Made by a program: the position numbers and the translations under genes
Notes under the pieces: generated by a model
What the model was told of the DNA's origin: nothing
The model's input: only the letters and a program-made list of their open reading frames with translations
The model's database searches: none
Source of the DNA: Candidatus Kaiserbacteria bacterium
Lineage (GTDB): Bacteria; Patescibacteria; Paceibacteria; UBA9973; UBA2100
Direction: 5' to 3'
Length of the DNA: 7,301 nt
Assembly: GCA_002401495.1 (NCBI GenBank)
Contig: NVTG01000063.1
Location: forward strand, 1 to 7,301
Shown: piece after piece, positions 6,146-7,301 of the stretch
Numbering within the stretch: the first letter of the stretch is position 1
How the letters are laid out: each line of letters begins with the position of its first letter

Positions 6146-7049
6146 ACCAGAACAAAATCATTCATCTTCGAGTTCGGCATCTCGCCCGTCGAATGCCATC
6201 GATTTGACCGCTGGCGAAGAACGCTTCCGCGAAAATACAGGAGCCGATTTTGCGGAGGCCAAGGAAGCAATGGTCGATGCGTTGTTGCGCCTTACCGAGC
6301 AGCGCTGCACAGGTGAAGGTCCAGATGGCGAGATTATCTTCGGTGCCCGTCCGTCCTCTCGAATCGTGAGTGCATTCTTGCTTCCGCGTTACGACGAGAC
6401 CGGGGCAGAAGACGAGACCAGCGACATTCATATCTCGACCATGGGAATCGATCTGCAGATTGCTTCAAATACTCCGGGCACAATAGCTGTTGAGCCATCG
6501 CTTTCCGTGTATGTGCGCGAACTTCCAAGTTGGAGCGAGTTGACCGACCCGCGCAACGATATGATGCCGCAAGTACAGCTCTCGCGCGACGCCCGGCAAG
6601 CCGTTGAGCAACGCGCGGGCCACTATATTGACGAACGTAAAGCAACATTGCCGCCATTAGAGGATGAGCAGGAAGAAGAAACAGAGCGCGCCGGAAATGA
6701 TCTCGCACAAGCCGAAAGTTCATATGAACTTTCCGAGGTATCGGAAGATGCGCCTGCGGTTCCCGTTTCTTCTGACGAGCGGGGAACGATCCGAGCCTAT
6801 ACCGAATCTGCCGACCGCGCGGAACGGGCAGCTACACAGCATCAAGATCGCTCCCGACGCCGAGCCGAGATGCGTAACGAACGCAATTCCACCATCGCAG
6901 ACATCAGGCGAGAAGCCTTCGACCGTGCCTTCCGGGAATTGGGTATCTACATTGTCGACTCAAACGGGCAATCCCAGCGACCCGTCTCGTCAAACGATGT
7001 CGAGGAAGCTCTGGAGTCAGTGCTAGTATTGCTGGCGTTGTTCTGTTAG
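6138..7049 (+). CDS. Truncated DrmA-like helicase N-terminal region (303 aa), helicase domains missing
   Basis: ATG 6138 is chosen over ATG 6120 because AGGTGGGCGGGA precedes it. It overlaps the previous stop by 8 bases (ATGACTGA). Residues 1-20 are a serine-rich leader. Residues 40-108 hold a compact domain: ALLRLTEQ, GEIIFGARPSSRIVSAFLLP (64-83), then an acidic loop and STMGIDLQI (100-108). DrmA helicases of DISARM start with a similar order: GP..DE.L..(R)PS..Y..G.L.P, an acidic loop, then SSMG. A strongly acidic linker at about 180-235 is followed by a basic helix (DRSRRRAEMRNER) and IRREAFDRAFRELGI. The frame then ends abruptly in an unrelated-looking hydrophobic tail, VLVLLALFC. DrmA proteins exceed 1,000 residues and carry two helicase domains; none is reached. 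I infer truncation by recombination near 7010-7050. It could instead be a short, complete protein of unknown function. Confidence 0.5.
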   Translation: MTEPEQNHSSSSSASRPSNAIDLTAGEERFRENTGADFAEAKEAMVDALLRLTEQRCTGEGPDGEIIFGARPSSRIVSAFLLPRYDETGAEDETSDIHISTMGIDLQIASNTPGTIAVEPSLSVYVRELPSWSELTDPRNDMMPQVQLSRDARQAVEQRAGHYIDERKATLPPLEDEQEEETERAGNDLAQAESSYELSEVSEDAPAVPVSSDERGTIRAYTESADRAERAATQHQDRSRRRAEMRNERNSTIADIRREAFDRAFRELGIYIVDSNGQSQRPVSSNDVEEALESVLVLLALFC

Positions 7050-7301
7050 CGTTTAGGTGGGTTCACCGGGAGCATGTGACGCTTCCACCTCAACCTGCTA
7101 TGCAAGGCCCAGACGACGGGTGAGGATCTCAAACTTCACTGGAAGCATCTGCCGCGCTTCCCATTCTCAACTAATTATTTCATAATGTTTGTAATAAACC
7201 CTTTTCATACACTAGAAACTAATGTTGAATTTAAACAAGCTCGTGTTTTTAACAAATTCTATTTTAAAACTAGCAAAAGCCAGCTCCGCAGTCATGTTAC
7301 A
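7050..7301. other. AT-rich right-hand flank after the truncated gene
   Basis: The first ~110 bases have composition like the operon; from about 7160 the sequence drops to roughly 30% G+C (42 of 141 bases by hand count, 7161-7301). A loose inverted repeat, AGGTGG (7055-7060) and CCACCT (7085-7090), follows the stop but lacks a T run. No insertion-sequence end could be recognised. The change in composition right after a truncated gene marks a likely recombination boundary. Confidence 0.5.
7185..7301 (+). CDS. Possible N-terminus of an unidentified protein (runs off the right edge)
   Basis: From ATG 7185 there are 39 codons without a stop up to the window edge. The frame has in fact been open since 7080. 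In DNA of about 30% G+C, stops should occur roughly every 12 codons, so an open run through 47 codons of this AT-rich part is suggestive of coding. The encoded start is MFVINPFHTLETNVEFKQAR. I recognise no family. No Shine-Dalgarno sequence precedes the ATG, which weakens the case. Confidence 0.25.
   Translation, partial: MFVINPFHTLETNVEFKQARVFNKFYFKTSKSQLRSHVT

Noticed and set aside
7055..7090. AGGTGG/CCACCT inverted repeat as a terminator or insertion-sequence end
   Set aside because: The 6-bp arms are 24 bases apart, with no T run, and no target-site duplication or transposase could be found.

Overview
The window looks like accessory DNA from an alphaproteobacterium. Three observations support this: a LexA box of the alphaproteobacterial GTTC-N7-GTTC type (one mismatch), remains of an imuA-imuB-dnaE2 SOS mutagenesis cassette, and the style of the flanking metabolic and membrane genes. 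I cannot name a genus; Acetobacteraceae or a relative is a guess. No tRNA, rRNA, CRISPR array or intact insertion sequence was seen.

Left part (1-1414). A thiamine-diphosphate enzyme gene runs off the left edge on the minus strand, with only its first 79 codons present. It is divergent from a small DoxX-like four-helix membrane protein (540-887). Next is a MazE/AbrB-type antitoxin gene (1151-1414) with no toxin gene behind it.

Middle (1415-3140). A 426-base stretch with no recognisable gene leads to a 75-codon basic protein of unknown function (1841-2068). Convergent with it is a 212-codon minus-strand frame that reads as two halves. The first half is the N-terminal part of ImuA and the second is the last ~97 residues of DnaE2, including the terminal DFH. 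I interpret this as an internal deletion that removed the rest of imuA, imuB and most of dnaE2. A near-consensus LexA box survives 17 bases upstream of the probable imuA start. A 78-bp imperfect direct repeat with an identical 17-bp core occurs upstream of the antitoxin (997-1074) and again upstream of the right-hand operon (2946-3023).

Right part (3141-7049). Three tightly packed plus-strand genes look like one operon: a 60-codon possible ribbon-helix-helix regulator, a 941-codon protein with no motif I can name, and a 303-codon acidic protein. The last resembles only the N-terminal region of DrmA-type (DISARM) helicases and ends before any helicase motif. My best hypothesis is the front end of a DISARM-like phage-defence operon, with the large protein in the place of DrmE; this rests on layout and weak resemblance. 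Beyond 7049 the DNA becomes AT-rich (about 30% G+C over 7161-7301), and a frame open to the right edge may begin another gene.

Taken together, three modules appear incomplete: an antitoxin without a toxin, a deleted mutagenesis cassette, and a defence operon whose helicase is cut short. The region therefore looks like a site of repeated insertion and decay.
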